Positions 51,510-63,755 of a DNA stretch of 64,000 nucleotides are shown in pieces. Where the stretch lies: contig NZ_CP006720.1 in NCBI RefSeq assembly GCF_000565195.1, positions 248,001-312,000 of the forward strand, given 5' to 3'. The position numbers were made by a program, and so were the translations under genes. The notes beneath the pieces are model-generated. The model made no database searches. It was not told the origin of the DNA and was given only the letters and a program-made list of their open reading frames with translations. Source of the stretch: Spiroplasma mirum ATCC 29335 (lineage in GTDB: Bacteria > Bacillota_I > Bacilli_A > Mycoplasmatales > Mycoplasmataceae). Each line of letters starts with the position of its first letter. The stretch's first letter is position 1.

Positions 51510-52868
51510 ATGAAAGTTATAGTAGTAGGAACCAACCACGCAGGAACAACTGCGGTTAGAACATTAAGAAGATTGGACCCATCAGCAGAAATTGTTACTT
51601 ATGATAAAAACAATAACGTATCATTTTTAGGATGTGGGATTGCTTTATGAGTTAAGGGTGAAGTACAAGATCCCCAAGGATTATTTTATGCTTCACCAGA
51701 AATCTTAGAAAGTGAAGGAATTAAAGTTAATATGGAACATGAAGTTCTTAATATTGACAATAAAAAGAAAATTATCCATGTTAAAGATTTAAAAACGGGA
51801 AAAGAATTTGATGATAATTATGACCGTTTAATTTTAGCAATTGGATCATGACCAATTATTCCCCCAATTGAAGGAATTACAATGGAAGGAGTTCACATTG
51901 TTAAATGATACCAACACGGAGCATTAGTTAAAAAAGCTAATGAAGATCCAAACATCAAAAATGTTGTAGTTTGTGGAGCTGGATACATTGGTGTTGAATT
52001 AGTTGATGCTTTCCACGCGAAAGGTAAAAATGTTACTTTAGTCGATATTTCTGATCGTATTATGCCAAGATATTATGATAAACCATTCACTGATCGTGTT
52101 GAAAATGCAATGAAAGCAGCCGGTGTGCATTTAGCAACTGGTGAAAAAGTTATGAAATTTGAAGGTGAAAATAAAAAAGTAACTAAAGTTGTGACCGATA
52201 AAGGAAGTCATGCTGCTGATATGGTTATTTGAGCAGTTGGGTTTAAACCAGCCACTGAAATGTTAGAGGGAGTTGTTGACTTAGATAATAATAAGGCAAT
52301 TATGGTTAATGAATTTATGCAAACATCCGATGAAAATATTTTTGCCGTTGGTGATTGTATTGAAGTTTATGATAATGCCAAACAACGTCCTTGCTATATT
52401 GCCTTAGCAACAAACGCGGTGCGAACAGGAATTATTGCTGCGGTTAATGCTTTAAAACCAGCAGGATTAGCTTCCCCAGGATTTCAAGGGTCAAATGCAA
52501 TTAATGTTTTTGATTGATGTTTAGCATCAACGGGAGTTACTGAAACAGTTGCGAAAGAATTGGGAATGGATTATGAACAAATTACTTTTGAGGATAATGA
52601 CCGTCCAGAATTTATGTATTCATATAAAAAAGTCCTAATTAAAATCTTATGAGATAAAAAAACAAGAAAAATTATTGGAGCACAAGTAGGTTCTGAAAAT
52701 AACCATACTGAAGTTATGTATATGTTTTCATTAGCAATTATGAAAGAGGTAACAATTGATGAATTACCATTAATTGATATCTTCTTCTTACCACACTTCA
52801 ATAAACCATATAACTTTATTACGCTACCTGCCCTAGAAGTCTTGGGATTAAATTACTTTAAAAAATAG
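51510..52868 (+). CDS. nox: NADH oxidase (H2O-forming type)
   Basis: FAD-dependent oxidase that regenerates NAD+ using oxygen, 452 residues. GTNHAGTTAVRTLR begins the FAD fold with the family His10, the redox Cys42 lies in SFLGCGIALW, the NADH fold is VVVCGAGYIGVELVDAF, and the second FAD motif is NIFAVGDCIEV. Strong AGGAGG. First gene of the nox-lplA-pdh unit: lplA begins 3 bases after its stop. By linkage it balances NADH made by pyruvate dehydrogenase. Confidence 0.95.
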
Positions 52869-52871
52869 GTA

Positions 52872-53861
52872 ATGATATACTTTAATAATCCCTCAACTGA
52901 TGTCTATTTCAATCTTGCTTTAGATGAGTATCTACTGAAACATGATTTTGGGGATGAGATTTTCTATCTTTGACAAAATAACAATACTGTTGTTGTTGGT
53001 AAAAACCAAAATACATTAGAAGAGATTAATCTCAAAGCAATTGAAGAAGATCAGGTTAATATTATTCGAAGATCTTCTGGTGGGGGTGCTGTTTATCAAG
53101 ATAAAGGAAACTTATGTTTTTCCTTTATTGTTGATAAAAATAGTCCACTAGCAAAAAACTATCAAACAATTTTACAACCTATTATTGAAGTATTACAAAA
53201 GTTAGGATTATCAGCAAAATTTGCGGGTAAAAATGATATTGAAATTAATGGCAAAAAAATATCCGGTAATGCCCAATTAACCTATCAAAATCGTTTGTTG
53301 CATCATGGCACAATTTTATTTGATGTTGATTTAGCAAAATTACCAAAATATTTAAATGTTGATCAAAGTAAAATTATTTCGAAAGGAATTAAGTCAATTC
53401 CTGCTCGCGTTACTAATATTCGTCCATTATTAAAAACAGATATTACAATTGAACAATTTCGCAATTTTATTATCCAACAATTAGTTTCCGACAAGGGAGT
53501 CCAAGTATTAGATTTACCAGCCCAGGTGATTGCAGAAGTAAATAAATTGGCTGATGAAAAATACCGGACATGGGATTGAAACTACGGGAGTTCACCAGAA
53601 TTTACCTACAAACATAAAATTCGTTATGAAGGTAAAGGAACAGTTGATGTGCGGCTAAATGTTGAGCAAGGTAAAATTACAAAAATTAAAATCTTTGGTG
53701 ATTTTTTAGGTTCCCAAGGAACCGAACAGCTGGAAGCCGCGTTAATAAATTGTAAATATACGTGTACGGATATTAAAAATGTTCTGGAACAATTTGATAT
53801 TCAAGCAATTTTTGGACAAAACTTTACAACAGATGAAATTATTGATGTTGTAATTAATTAA
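52872..53861 (+). CDS. lplA: Lipoate--protein ligase
   Basis: Activates lipoate with ATP and attaches it to E2 of 2-oxoacid dehydrogenases, 329 residues. The catalytic region is RRSSGGGAVYQDKGNLCFS, then KFAGKNDIEINGKKISGNAQ, with the adenylate Lys in GKKISG, and HHGTILFDVDL; the C-terminal accessory domain is present from residue 245. Tight spacing to nox and pdhA places it where its substrate PdhC is made. No AAGGAGG: start at ATG 52872 may rely on coupling. Confidence 0.93.
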
Positions 53862-53893
53862 ATTACTTAAGTTAAAAGGAGGCAAAAGAAAAA

Positions 53894-54997
53894 ATGTATT
53901 TTGATAAGTTTGATTCATTAAAAAATGAAATGGTTCAAATTATGGATAAAACTGGGAAAATCATCAATCCTGATTTAATGCCCAAAATCAAGGATAAAGA
54001 TGTTGTTGAAGCTTACAAACTAATGTGTTTATCAAGAAAACAAGATGAATTTCAAAATAAAATTCAACGCCAAGGAAAAATGTTATCATTTTTAAGTTCA
54101 ACTGGCCAAGAAGCTTCAGAAGTTGCTTATGCAATGCAATTAATTAAAGGTAAAGATTGATTTTCTCCAGCTTATCGGAACAATGCTGCTTGATTAGCAG
54201 CGGGAATTCCAATGCGTAACATTATGTTATATTGGTGTGGAAATGAGCTAGGAACAAAAACACCAGAAGGAATTAATGTGTTACCAGTTAATATTCCGAT
54301 TGCAACCCAATATTCCCATGCAACTGGTCTAGCCTTTGCAGAAAAATATAAGGGAACTGATGCCGTTGTAATTACAACAACTGGTGATGGTGGTTCTTCG
54401 GAAGGTGAATTCTACGAAGCAATGAACTTTGGAAAATTACATGACGTTCCAGCCATTTATATTGTGGAAAATAATCAATATGCGATTTCAACTCCGCGTA
54501 AAAAAGCAACAAAAGCAATTAACTTTGCAGTAAAAGCGATTGGGGTTGGAATTCGGAATGTTATTGTGGATGGTAATGACTTCTTTGCTGTTTACGGAGC
54601 TGTCCAAGAAGCAATTGCGCTTGCTCGAAAAGGGGAAGGACCATCATTTATTGAATGTAATACTTACCGCTTAGGGGCCCATTCTTCTGCTGATGATCCA
54701 AAAGTTTATCGGGATGAAGAACAATACCAAGATGCTTTAACAAAAGATCCTCTAATTAGAATGAAAGCATATCTAATTGATAAAAAATTATGATCAGAAC
54801 AAGATCAAGAAAAACTAGATAAAGAACAAGAAGAGTTTATTAAAAATGAATTTGCCTGAGTTGAACAAAACAATGTTGTTGAACTAGAGGACATTTTTAA
54901 ATATACTTATGCGGAAATGCCAGAATTCTTACAAGAACAATATGAAGAAGCAAAAGCATACTTTGCCGCGCACCCAAGTAAAGGAGGACACCACTAA
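53894..54997 (+). CDS. pdhA: Pyruvate dehydrogenase E1 component, alpha subunit
   Basis: Thiamine-diphosphate enzyme decarboxylating pyruvate, 367 residues. The cofactor motif is GDGGSSEGEFYEAMNFGK ... ENNQ; the regulatory-loop sequence TYRLGAHSSADDPKVYRD is typical of E1 alpha. The first 40 residues are a helical leader. Its last codons contain the AAGGAGG of pdhB and its stop overlaps the pdhB ATG by one base. Confidence 0.95.
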
Positions 54998-55986
54998 TGG
55001 CTACTTTTAATAATATTCAAGCGTTAACGCATGCTTTAGACTTGGCAATGGAAAAACACCAAAATGTTGTTATTTATGGTGAAGATGTTGGGTTTGAAGG
55101 TGGGGTCTTTCGTGCAACAATGGGGTTACAAGCAAAATATGGTGAAAAACGTTGTTTTGATGCTCCAATCGCGGAAGCAACACTAGCAGGAACGGCAGTG
55201 GGAATGGCTATTAACGGGTTACTACCAGTTGTTGAAATGCAATTTGAAGGATTTGCTTACCCCGCAATTCAACAATTGTTTACACACATTGCTCGTATGC
55301 GTAATCGTAGTCGTGGTCGTTTTACTTGTCCGTTAGTTATTAGAATGCCAATGGGTGGAGGAATCCGTGCGTTAGAACACCATTCCGAAGCAATGGAAGC
55401 CATGTTCGCTCATAACCCGGGATTAAAAGTGATTATTCCTTCAACTCCTTTTGATACAAAAGGGCTATTATTAGCGGCAATTGAATCACCAGATCCCGTA
55501 ATTTTCTTAGAACCAACAAAAATTTATCGCGCATTTAAACAAGAAATCCCGGATGAATATTATACTTTACCAATTGGTGAAGGTTATAAAATTCAAGAAG
55601 GAACTGATTTGACAATTGTTACTTATGGAACGCAAACGGTTGATTGTCAAAAAGCAATTGAAGAATTAAAAGCTGCTGGTGATCAGACAAACATTGAATT
55701 AATTGATTTACGAACAATTCAACCATGAGATCGCCAAATGGTTATTGAATCAGTTAAAAAAACAGGGCGTTTATTAGTTGTCCACGAGGCAGTTCGTTCA
55801 TTTAGTGTGGCCGCTGAAATTATTGCCACAGTTAATGAAAAATGTTTTGAATACTTAGAAGCACCATGTGCAAGATTAACTGGTTATGATATTGTGATTC
55901 CCTTTGACCGTGGTGAACATTATCATCAACCATTAGTGGGAAAAATTGTTACAAAAGTCAAAGAAATTATGGCTTATGAAATTTAA
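54997..55986 (+). CDS. pdhB: Pyruvate dehydrogenase E1 component, beta subunit
   Basis: Forms the E1 heterotetramer with PdhA, 329 residues. Motifs: VVIYGEDVGFEGGVFRAT, CFDAPIAEATLAGTAVG, GMAINGLLPVVEMQF, MGGGIRALEHHSEAMEA and LIDLRTIQPWD (Trp by TGA). The C-terminal domain ends with DIVIPFDRGEHYH. pdhC follows after 15 bases with AAAGGAGG. Confidence 0.95.
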
Positions 55987-56001
55987 AGGAGGAATTTTCG
56001 G

Positions 56002-57291
56002 ATGTTAAAATTTAAATTTGCCGATATTGGTGAAGGATTAACCGAAGGAGTGGTTGGTGAAATCAATGTTAAAGTTGGTGACAAAATTAAAGATGGTCAA
56101 ACAATGTTTTCCGTGGAAACCGATAAAGTAAATGCTGAAATTCCTTCCCCAGTTGATGGAACCATTACAAAAATTAACATGAAAGTTGGCGATACAATTT
56201 TTGTGGGGGATGTTGTTATTGAAATTGATGATGGGACCGTTGATAGTGCTAGCCCATCTTCAGAACTACCATCAGCTGCACAATCAGCCGAAGAAGAAAA
56301 AGCGGCCGGGGTGGTTGGTGCAGTTCCAATTTCAAACACTGTGATTGCTGCACGTTCGTTACCAACAACTAATAATAGCCAAACTATTAATAGTAAAGTG
56401 CTAGCAACCCCTGTTGCCCGTCGAATGATGAGTGACTTAAAAGTTGATTTAACTAAAATTCAGGGAACCGGACCAAACGGTCGAATTAAAAAAAGTGATA
56501 TTCAAAATGCTAGTCAACATAGTGCTGGACCTGTTGCAGCAGGACCAACAATGATGATGCCGAATATTACAATGTCAAATATTAAAACAACTGGTCAAGT
56601 TAACCGGTTACCAATGAGCCCAATTAGAAAAGCAATTGCTAAACAAATGACATTATCAAAAACAGTAATTCCCGAAACAACATTAATCAAAAATGTTGAT
56701 GTTACTAAATTAATTGAATTACGTAGTCAGTTAAAACAACAAGCTGAAAAGCAAGGAATTAAGTTAACCTTTATGCCATTCTTTATTAAAGCTTGTGCGA
56801 TTGCCTTGCAAGAATTTGCGATGCTAAACTCTTCTTATGATCAACAAACAGAAGAAGTAGTTTATAAACAATATTATAATATTGGAATGGCTGTTGATAC
56901 CCCACGGGGATTAATGGTTCCTGTTATCAAAGGAGCAGACCAGTTACATATTTTACAAATTGCCCACGCTGTTAATGATTTAGCTGAGCGTACGCGCGAT
57001 GGTAAACTTAAAATGGATGAAATGAGTGATGGGACCTTTACCATTACTAACTTTGGGTCCGTGGGAGTTGAAATAGCTACTCCTGTTATTAACTATCCCG
57101 AAGCCGCAATTTTAGGAGTTGGAACAATTGAAAAAAAACCAACAGTTGATAAAGAAAACAATATTGTCATAAAATCAATTTTACCATTATCACTATCAAT
57201 TGATCATCGTTTAATTGATGGTGCTGATGGGGGGCGATTCTTAATGCGTTTAAACGAGTTATTAGAATCCCCAGCTTTATTGTTAATATAG
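56002..57291 (+). CDS. pdhC: Dihydrolipoamide acetyltransferase E2
   Basis: Core of the pyruvate dehydrogenase complex, 429 residues with one lipoyl domain (1-80; lipoyl Lys42 in ETDKVNAEIPSP), an Ala/Ser/Glu linker, a peripheral-subunit-binding domain (about 135-165, ATPVARRMMSDL and GTGPNGRIKKSD), a second flexible linker and the catalytic domain with H402 in SIDHRLIDGADGG. The lipoyl domain is the substrate of the adjacent LplA. Confidence 0.96.
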   Translation: MLKFKFADIGEGLTEGVVGEINVKVGDKIKDGQTMFSVETDKVNAEIPSPVDGTITKINMKVGDTIFVGDVVIEIDDGTVDSASPSSELPSAAQSAEEEKAAGVVGAVPISNTVIAARSLPTTNNSQTINSKVLATPVARRMMSDLKVDLTKIQGTGPNGRIKKSDIQNASQHSAGPVAAGPTMMMPNITMSNIKTTGQVNRLPMSPIRKAIAKQMTLSKTVIPETTLIKNVDVTKLIELRSQLKQQAEKQGIKLTFMPFFIKACAIALQEFAMLNSSYDQQTEEVVYKQYYNIGMAVDTPRGLMVPVIKGADQLHILQIAHAVNDLAERTRDGKLKMDEMSDGTFTITNFGSVGVEIATPVINYPEAAILGVGTIEKKPTVDKENNIVIKSILPLSLSIDHRLIDGADGGRFLMRLNELLESPALLLI

Positions 57292-57303
57292 TAAGGAACT
57301 TAA

Positions 57304-58690
<1,387 letters not shown>

Positions 58691-58692
<2 letters not shown>

Positions 58693-58725
58693 AAGATTTA
58701 AAAATTCTCTTTTTTAAATCTTTTA
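58691..58725 (+). terminator. Terminator of the nox-pdh unit
   Basis: AAAAGATTTAAAAA pairs with TTTTTTAAATCTTTT around TTCTC; overlaps the lpdA stop. Confidence 0.8.
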
Positions 58726-58732
58726 ATTTCGT

Positions 58733-58738
58733 TATAAT
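58733..58738 (+). promoter_or_regulatory. -10 box of the DUF3137-like gene
   Basis: TATAAT 22 bases before ATG 58760, short leader. Confidence 0.5.
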
Positions 58739-58759
58739 ACCTATAAAGGTGGGCATTAC

Positions 58760-59845
58760 ATGAACATAACTAATAAAACCAAAAACTATATTAAACAAGA
58801 TCTTAATCATTTAGTGACAACAACTTTTCCCAACCAAAAAGTAAAACAACGGTTTGCCAAAAATTTTTACTATGTTTTGGGATGATTATTATTAGCAATC
58901 TGAATTGTTGGAGTAGTAGTTAGTGCGATTATTTTAAGTGCGATGAATAAAATTAATAGTTGAACCACGCCTATTATTACTTATTTTATAACAGGATTTT
59001 TATTTATTGGTGCAAGTATTTTCTTATTTAGTTTTTATCGAAAAAATAAAAATTATTTAATGAATATTATGAATCATCTTAATTGGTTAAAATACTACGA
59101 ATTTGCTTTTATGCATGATTATAATCCCGAAGTTACCTTTAATAATATGAAACCCGGCTTTGATTTAAAGCCAATTCCATCCGCTCCGCAATTACAACGC
59201 AATAAAACAGTCTTTCATACCATGGGTGAAAGTGTGGGCTTTGTTAACCCCCGGGTTTTTAATCGCAATGATGATTTAGTTTTTAATTTAGAATTTAAAA
59301 ACCAGTTATTATCCTTGGGAACAATAACCCAAGAACGTGATGCGTTAGCGCTTGATGTTGCTGCCACAGTGGCAGCCCGGATGCTCGCTGATTTTAATAA
59401 ACAAGATTGTTTTATGTATTTAACTTACCAATTAGCAAAAGAAACCGGGGTTAATGGTCGCGTTATTCCTAACCAAGGAAAATTAGAACAATATTTATCT
59501 CGTCATAAAAATGACCAGTTAGAATCTAGTGAATTTGAAAAAATATTTGATGTTTATAGTAATAATCCGGTGCTGGTGCGGAAACTATTAACACCGAAAG
59601 TAATGGTTAATTTAATTGATTTAGCCAATAAATATCATCGTTTAGTCCCAATGATTATTGAAAATAACGAGGTTACCTTATTATTATCGGAAAATGCTAT
59701 TAATAATAAACTAGGTTTAGTTAAGATTAATTATGCAGATGATTTAGATAAGATTGCTAAAAATATTAGTGATAAGATTGCAACTGATCTTTTTACTTTA
59801 AATTATGGGTTGGAATGGCTAGCAGCTTATGGTTTGGTTGATTAA
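58760..59845 (+). CDS. Membrane protein, DUF3137-like
   Basis: 361 residues: a basic N-terminal segment, two close hydrophobic helices (about 39-62 and 70-93), then a large soluble domain. The layout of paired N-terminal helices followed by a cytoplasmic domain with FHTMGESVGFVNPRVFNRND resembles Mollicutes DUF3137 proteins; this is a by-eye match. Four Trp near the helices are TGA. GGTGGG site. Gene 59863 follows at 17 bases. Confidence 0.65.
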
Positions 59846-59862
59846 GAGAAAAGAAGAATAAA

Positions 59863-60312
59863 ATGGCAATTGAAATTAATGTTTTAAAAATTGATTATTT
59901 ACAAATTTTATTTTCTGATTTAAATGAACAATATTTAACCCAACCAATTGAAGAAGATTTAATGTTATATGATGGTGATCTGCAAGTAGAAAATTTTCGG
60001 ATGAATTATCAAAATTCTTATGAGGAAAATGACTGGGCTTCTTTTAAACTGAAAATTACTTATCAAGAACTTTTAAATAAATTTATTATGATAGCTCAAC
60101 ATTTAAATTTTCATAAAGCACCAAAGATTAAAGTAATTTGTAAATTAAAACCCCATCAGAAAGCAATTATTTCTTGCTTAGCAAGTGTTAGTTGTAGTAA
60201 TCCTGACCATCCGGCTGCGAATAATCTTGCCATTAATATTTTAAATCCCGCGTTTAATAAATTCCCCATTAATGCCATATACTCACATTCTTTAATATCT
60301 TTATTATACTAA
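59863..60312 (+). CDS. Unknown soluble protein
   Basis: 149 residues, acidic N-terminal half (LSQ-free beta/alpha mix with QPIEEDLMLYDGDLQVENF) and a Cys-containing C-terminal half (VICKLKPHQKAIISCLASVS). No membrane segment. Follows the DUF3137-like gene by 17 bases and is likely co-transcribed. No family recognised. The 180 bases after it hold no gene. Confidence 0.6.
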   Translation: MAIEINVLKIDYLQILFSDLNEQYLTQPIEEDLMLYDGDLQVENFRMNYQNSYEENDWASFKLKITYQELLNKFIMIAQHLNFHKAPKIKVICKLKPHQKAIISCLASVSCSNPDHPAANNLAINILNPAFNKFPINAIYSHSLISLLY

Positions 60313-60496
60313 GATATTCTTATTTAATTTTATAAAATTAAATAATTATGATGGTTATCATTTTAAAACTGGTTAAAATTTATCATCTTAAATATTTCGT
60401 TGTTAATTATGAATTACAAAATTTTTAAGTAAAAATAAACCGAGAAGTTACGAAAAAAAATAGGTAATTTGCTAGTAATATGTTAATATTTTATAC

Positions 60497-60568
60497 GGAG
60501 TTATTGGTCGGTTAGGAATTGGGCGCTTATTTGAGGGAACTATTAAAGTCGGACAGGAAGTTGCGATT
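60497..60568 (+). pseudogene. Fragment of translation GTPase typA
   Basis: 24 codons reading VIGRLGIGRLFEGTIKVGQEVAI, the start of domain II of TypA/BipA-like GTPases (family pattern x-Y-V-G-R-I-G-I-G-R-V-x-x-G-x-[IM]-K-V-G-Q). No GTPase domain precedes it and after VAI the frame runs directly into the EIIA end of a fructose-PTS gene. A scar of a deletion or transposition, not a gene. Confidence 0.6.
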
Positions 60569-62392
60569 GCCTTAATTATTCCGGCTAATAAAGCAAGTGA
60601 TATTCATTTAGAAATTTTAAGTTCTATTGTTAAAAACTATTGGATTCTGAGATCCGTTCCCAGTTAAAAACATTAACGGAGAAAAGAGCAGTTCTTAAAA
60701 TTTTAACAGCAACGGATGAGAAAACTAGTGAAAATTCTAATTCCGATTATAAAAGATATATTATTGGGATTACAGCTTGCCCTGCGGCAGTAGCCCATAC
60801 TTATATGGCGGCGCAAAAATTAGAAGATTATGTCAAAGCAATGGGGTATGCGGTAAAAATTGAAAAACAGGATTCTAATGGATTTGAAGATAAATTAACT
60901 AGTGAGGATGTTAAAAATGCGAATGTTTTAATTATGGCAACTGATATTAATGCTGCCGAACAAGAACGCTTTGTTGACATTCCAATTTTAAAAGTTGCTG
61001 TGGCTGACCCGCTGCATAATGTGGAAAAAGTTTTTAATAATGCTCTTAATTTAGCACGCAATATTTCTTCGCAGCAGATTCCGGTTATTAAACAAGAAGA
61101 TAGTAAACTACCAAAAAATCGCCATTGATTTAAATTACATTTTAAAGCGGGAGCAGTTAGTCTAAAAAATGCTGTTTTAAAGGGAATTTCTTATGCGGTA
61201 CCAGTTATTGTGGCCGGGACGGCGATTCAAGCAATTATCACTATTATTAACCAAGTTGCAGGGGTTAATTATATTACAGCTCATGCCAATTTGTTAAATA
61301 CATTAGGAAATGTTTTGGGCAAAGCATTAAGCATTTTATTAGCACCTGTTTTAGCTGCTTATATTGTTTATGCAATGGCCGATAAACCAGGGTTAACCCC
61401 AGGCTTTTTAGGAGTACTTGCCTGGGTATATGTTACAAAAACATCAAGCGATGGAATTGTCATTGTTGATGGTTTAGGTTTTTTAGAAGGTTTAATCATC
61501 GGTATTATTGTTGACTATCTAATGAAACTATTTAAGAAATATTTAGTCAGCAAAAAAATTCAGGGAGTTTTGACTTGATTTGTATATCCTGTTTTAGGGT
61601 CTTTAATTAGTATGTGTTTAATCCTATTTGTGATTGGCCAACCAGTAATAGTTGAACCCAGATTAAATGCTGCACATAGTCTTCCCGATACTGCTCCTCC
61701 TAACATAAACGACGGAATAACGCGAAACGGATCGGATAACGCAAATGGAATAGCCCCTTCTGTAATTCCCATTGATGATAATAATCAAGAAATTTTTCCT
61801 GCTTCTTTTTCATATTGATTTGAGAATTTACGTCCAATCACCGTTACTAAAGTTGTTGTTCAACCGGTTCCAATCTCGGCTGCTCAAAAGGATGCATAAC
61901 GAACTAATAAGGTTGGGTTGGTTAAAGTACCACCTACCACCAGTAAATGCTTGGGAAAACGAGGCAAAAGAGAATGTTCACGCCACTTTATTGAACGGGC
62001 CACCTAAATCAAACACACACATCATGCCAATAATAACTCCTAACACTGCCGCAGCATTTGAAGTTTGAATAGAAGTTAATCCACTAAAAATAACATTAAT
62101 TAACAAGGCTGCTAGGGGAGGCTTTATTACGATGTCGGGAATTCAGTTAACAACAATTGGTTTTTTAATTGGTACTGCAATTTTGTTATGACTAGCCTTT
62201 GCCCTACTAGAATGTGCTATTTCAATAATCTTATTGTTAGGATTAAAATATTTAAAAACAAAACCAGTGATTGAAAAATATTTGCAATTATGAACATTAA
62301 ATATTTTGTCATTAGTAATTTTACCATATGTTAAAAAACAGCATTCTAAAAAAACAATGCTTAAAAAAGAAACTAAAAGTGGTGAGCAATAA
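60561..62392 (+). pseudogene. fruA: Fructose-family PTS gene (EIIABC) lacking most of EIIA and with an inverted block in EIIC
   Basis: Remains of a membrane sugar permease. Only the end of EIIA survives (PANKASDIHLEILSS), fused to a typA scrap. A lost A near 60630 shifts the frame; GTG/TTG starts follow. EIIB is intact (ITACPAAVAHTYMAA with the phosphorylated Cys, about 60760-61060). EIIC begins normally (GAVSLKNAVLKGISYAVPVIVAG; PGLTPGFLGV) to about 61647, then continues on the opposite strand until 62106, and resumes on the plus strand with AARGGFITMSGIQLTTIG to TAA 62390-62392. In its present state the plus-strand frame from 60640 ends at TAA 61897-61899 after 84 nonsense codons. It cannot make a working EIIC. 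Confidence 0.8.
61648..62106 (-). other. Inverted internal block of the PTS EIIC gene
   Basis: Read on the minus strand this block encodes the missing middle of EIIC: LGVIIGMMCVFDLGGPFNKVAW, then (after a one-base shift near 61930) GRKFSNQYEKEAGKIS and [21 protein letters not shown], then [19 protein letters not shown]. Both ends fit the flanks: VIGQPV before it and AARGGF after it are the normal neighbours. The right border carries GGCTGCTA (62107-62114); the ancestral left end, read from the inverted copy, would have carried its complement TAGCAGCC. Confidence 0.8.
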
Positions 62393-63588
62393 TGAAATAT
62401 AATTTTGATATTTTTGTAGATTGTTCGCAAAATCATGAGCGCAAATGAGATAAGACTTATATTAATAGTAATTATCATTTACAAGGACCAAACGTGATTA
62501 ATTCATCAATTGCTGACTTAGATTTTGCGACACCAGTACCAATTAGTTTAGAAATTTAAGAACGAACTCTCAAAGGTGTTTATAGTTATACTTATATTTC
62601 TAATGATTTATATACAGCAATTAAAAATTGGTATCAAACAGAACATCATCTAAAAATTGATGTAGAAAATATTAAACTAGTACACGGAAATGTAAATGCT
62701 TTGCGCCAATTAGTCCAGGGTTTAACAGATCCGAACAATTATATTTTAGTTCAAACCCCGGTTTATGGACCATTTAGAAAAACAATTTTACATAATCAAC
62801 ATCAAGTTTTAGAAAATTTCTTAGAATTAACTGATGATCGTTATCATATTAATTTTGATAGTTTTACTAGAATTATTAAAGAAAAACAACCAAAAATATT
62901 TATTTTATGCAATCCCCACAATCCCGGCGGGATAGTATGAACAAAAGAAGAATTAACAAAAATGGTTAATATTTGTGCGCAATATAATCTTTTAATTATT
63001 AGCGATGAAGTTCATAGTGACTTAACTTTTACTAACTATCAATTTTATTCTTTATTATTGTTCAGTTCATTGTATGATAATATTATTATTTGTAATTCTC
63101 CTATAAAGCTTTTAATTTAATAATTTAAGGGGGGATTAAAATTATCATATTTAATTACTTATAATAACGAGTTACGAAATAAAATTGATGATCAATATGA
63201 AAAAAATTTTCTTACTTCTCCAAACGTTTTTACAGTTTCTGCATATATAGCAGCTTATAATAGTGCAGATGTTAAAGAAAGAAAAAAAGAGTTATTGTTA
63301 TATGTTCAAAAAAAATTTTCAATATTTAAAAAAACATTAGTTACAACTAATTTAAAAATTATGAATATAGAATCATCATTTTTGGTATGAATTAATTATC
63401 GAAATACCAAAATTACACCAACAGAATTTAATGCGCTATTATTAAAACATCAACTAATTGTTTGTCAAAAGGATAATTTTTATGGTGAAGACCAGTATTG
63501 TTTTCGGATTAATATTGGGACTTCCCTAACAATTCTCAAAAAAATTATTGCAATTTTGCAGCTTATTTTTGTAGAAGAGGAGAATTAA
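62392..63588 (+). pseudogene. Broken PatB/MalY-type cystathionine beta-lyase/aminotransferase
   Basis: PLP fold-type I enzyme. KYNFDIFVDCSQNHERKWDK and INSSIADLDFATPVPI match the family start (usual W-V-A-D-M-D-F); later FILCNPHNPGGIVWTKEEL, LLIISDEVHSDL and SPIK with the PLP lysine. An in-frame TAA at 62557-62559 and a frameshift just after the PLP Lys near 63105 break it; a good C terminus follows to TAA 63586-63588. Starts in the stop of the PTS pseudogene, so the two were once an operon. Confidence 0.8.
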
Positions 63589-63597
63589 AAGATTAAA

Positions 63598-63625
63598 TTG
63601 TAATTTTGCAAAATTTTGCTATAAT
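63598..63625 (+). promoter_or_regulatory. Promoter of the last gene
   Basis: TTGTAA (63598-63603) and TATAAT (63620-63625), 16-base spacer. Confidence 0.6.
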
Positions 63626-63673
63626 GAAAGTAGATTATATAGGAAATAGTCTGAAGGGTTTTATTTAATATTA

Positions 63674-63700
63674 AAAAATATGATTAATAATCATATTTTT
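63674..63700 (+). terminator. Terminator-like hairpin inside the leader
   Basis: AAAAATATGATTA and TAATCATATTTTT form a near-perfect palindrome ending in T, between the promoter (63598-63625) and the start codon (63756). It may be an attenuator or a misplaced bidirectional terminator. Confidence 0.5.
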
Positions 63701-63755
63701 GGTATTATTAATCTTAAATAAGGGTTTATTTAGGATTAGAAAGGTGTTTAAATTA

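Noticed and set aside
61612-62068. Two short plus-strand frames in the inverted PTS block
   Set aside because: They are antisense readings of EIIC text; the sense reading on the minus strand matches the protein family.
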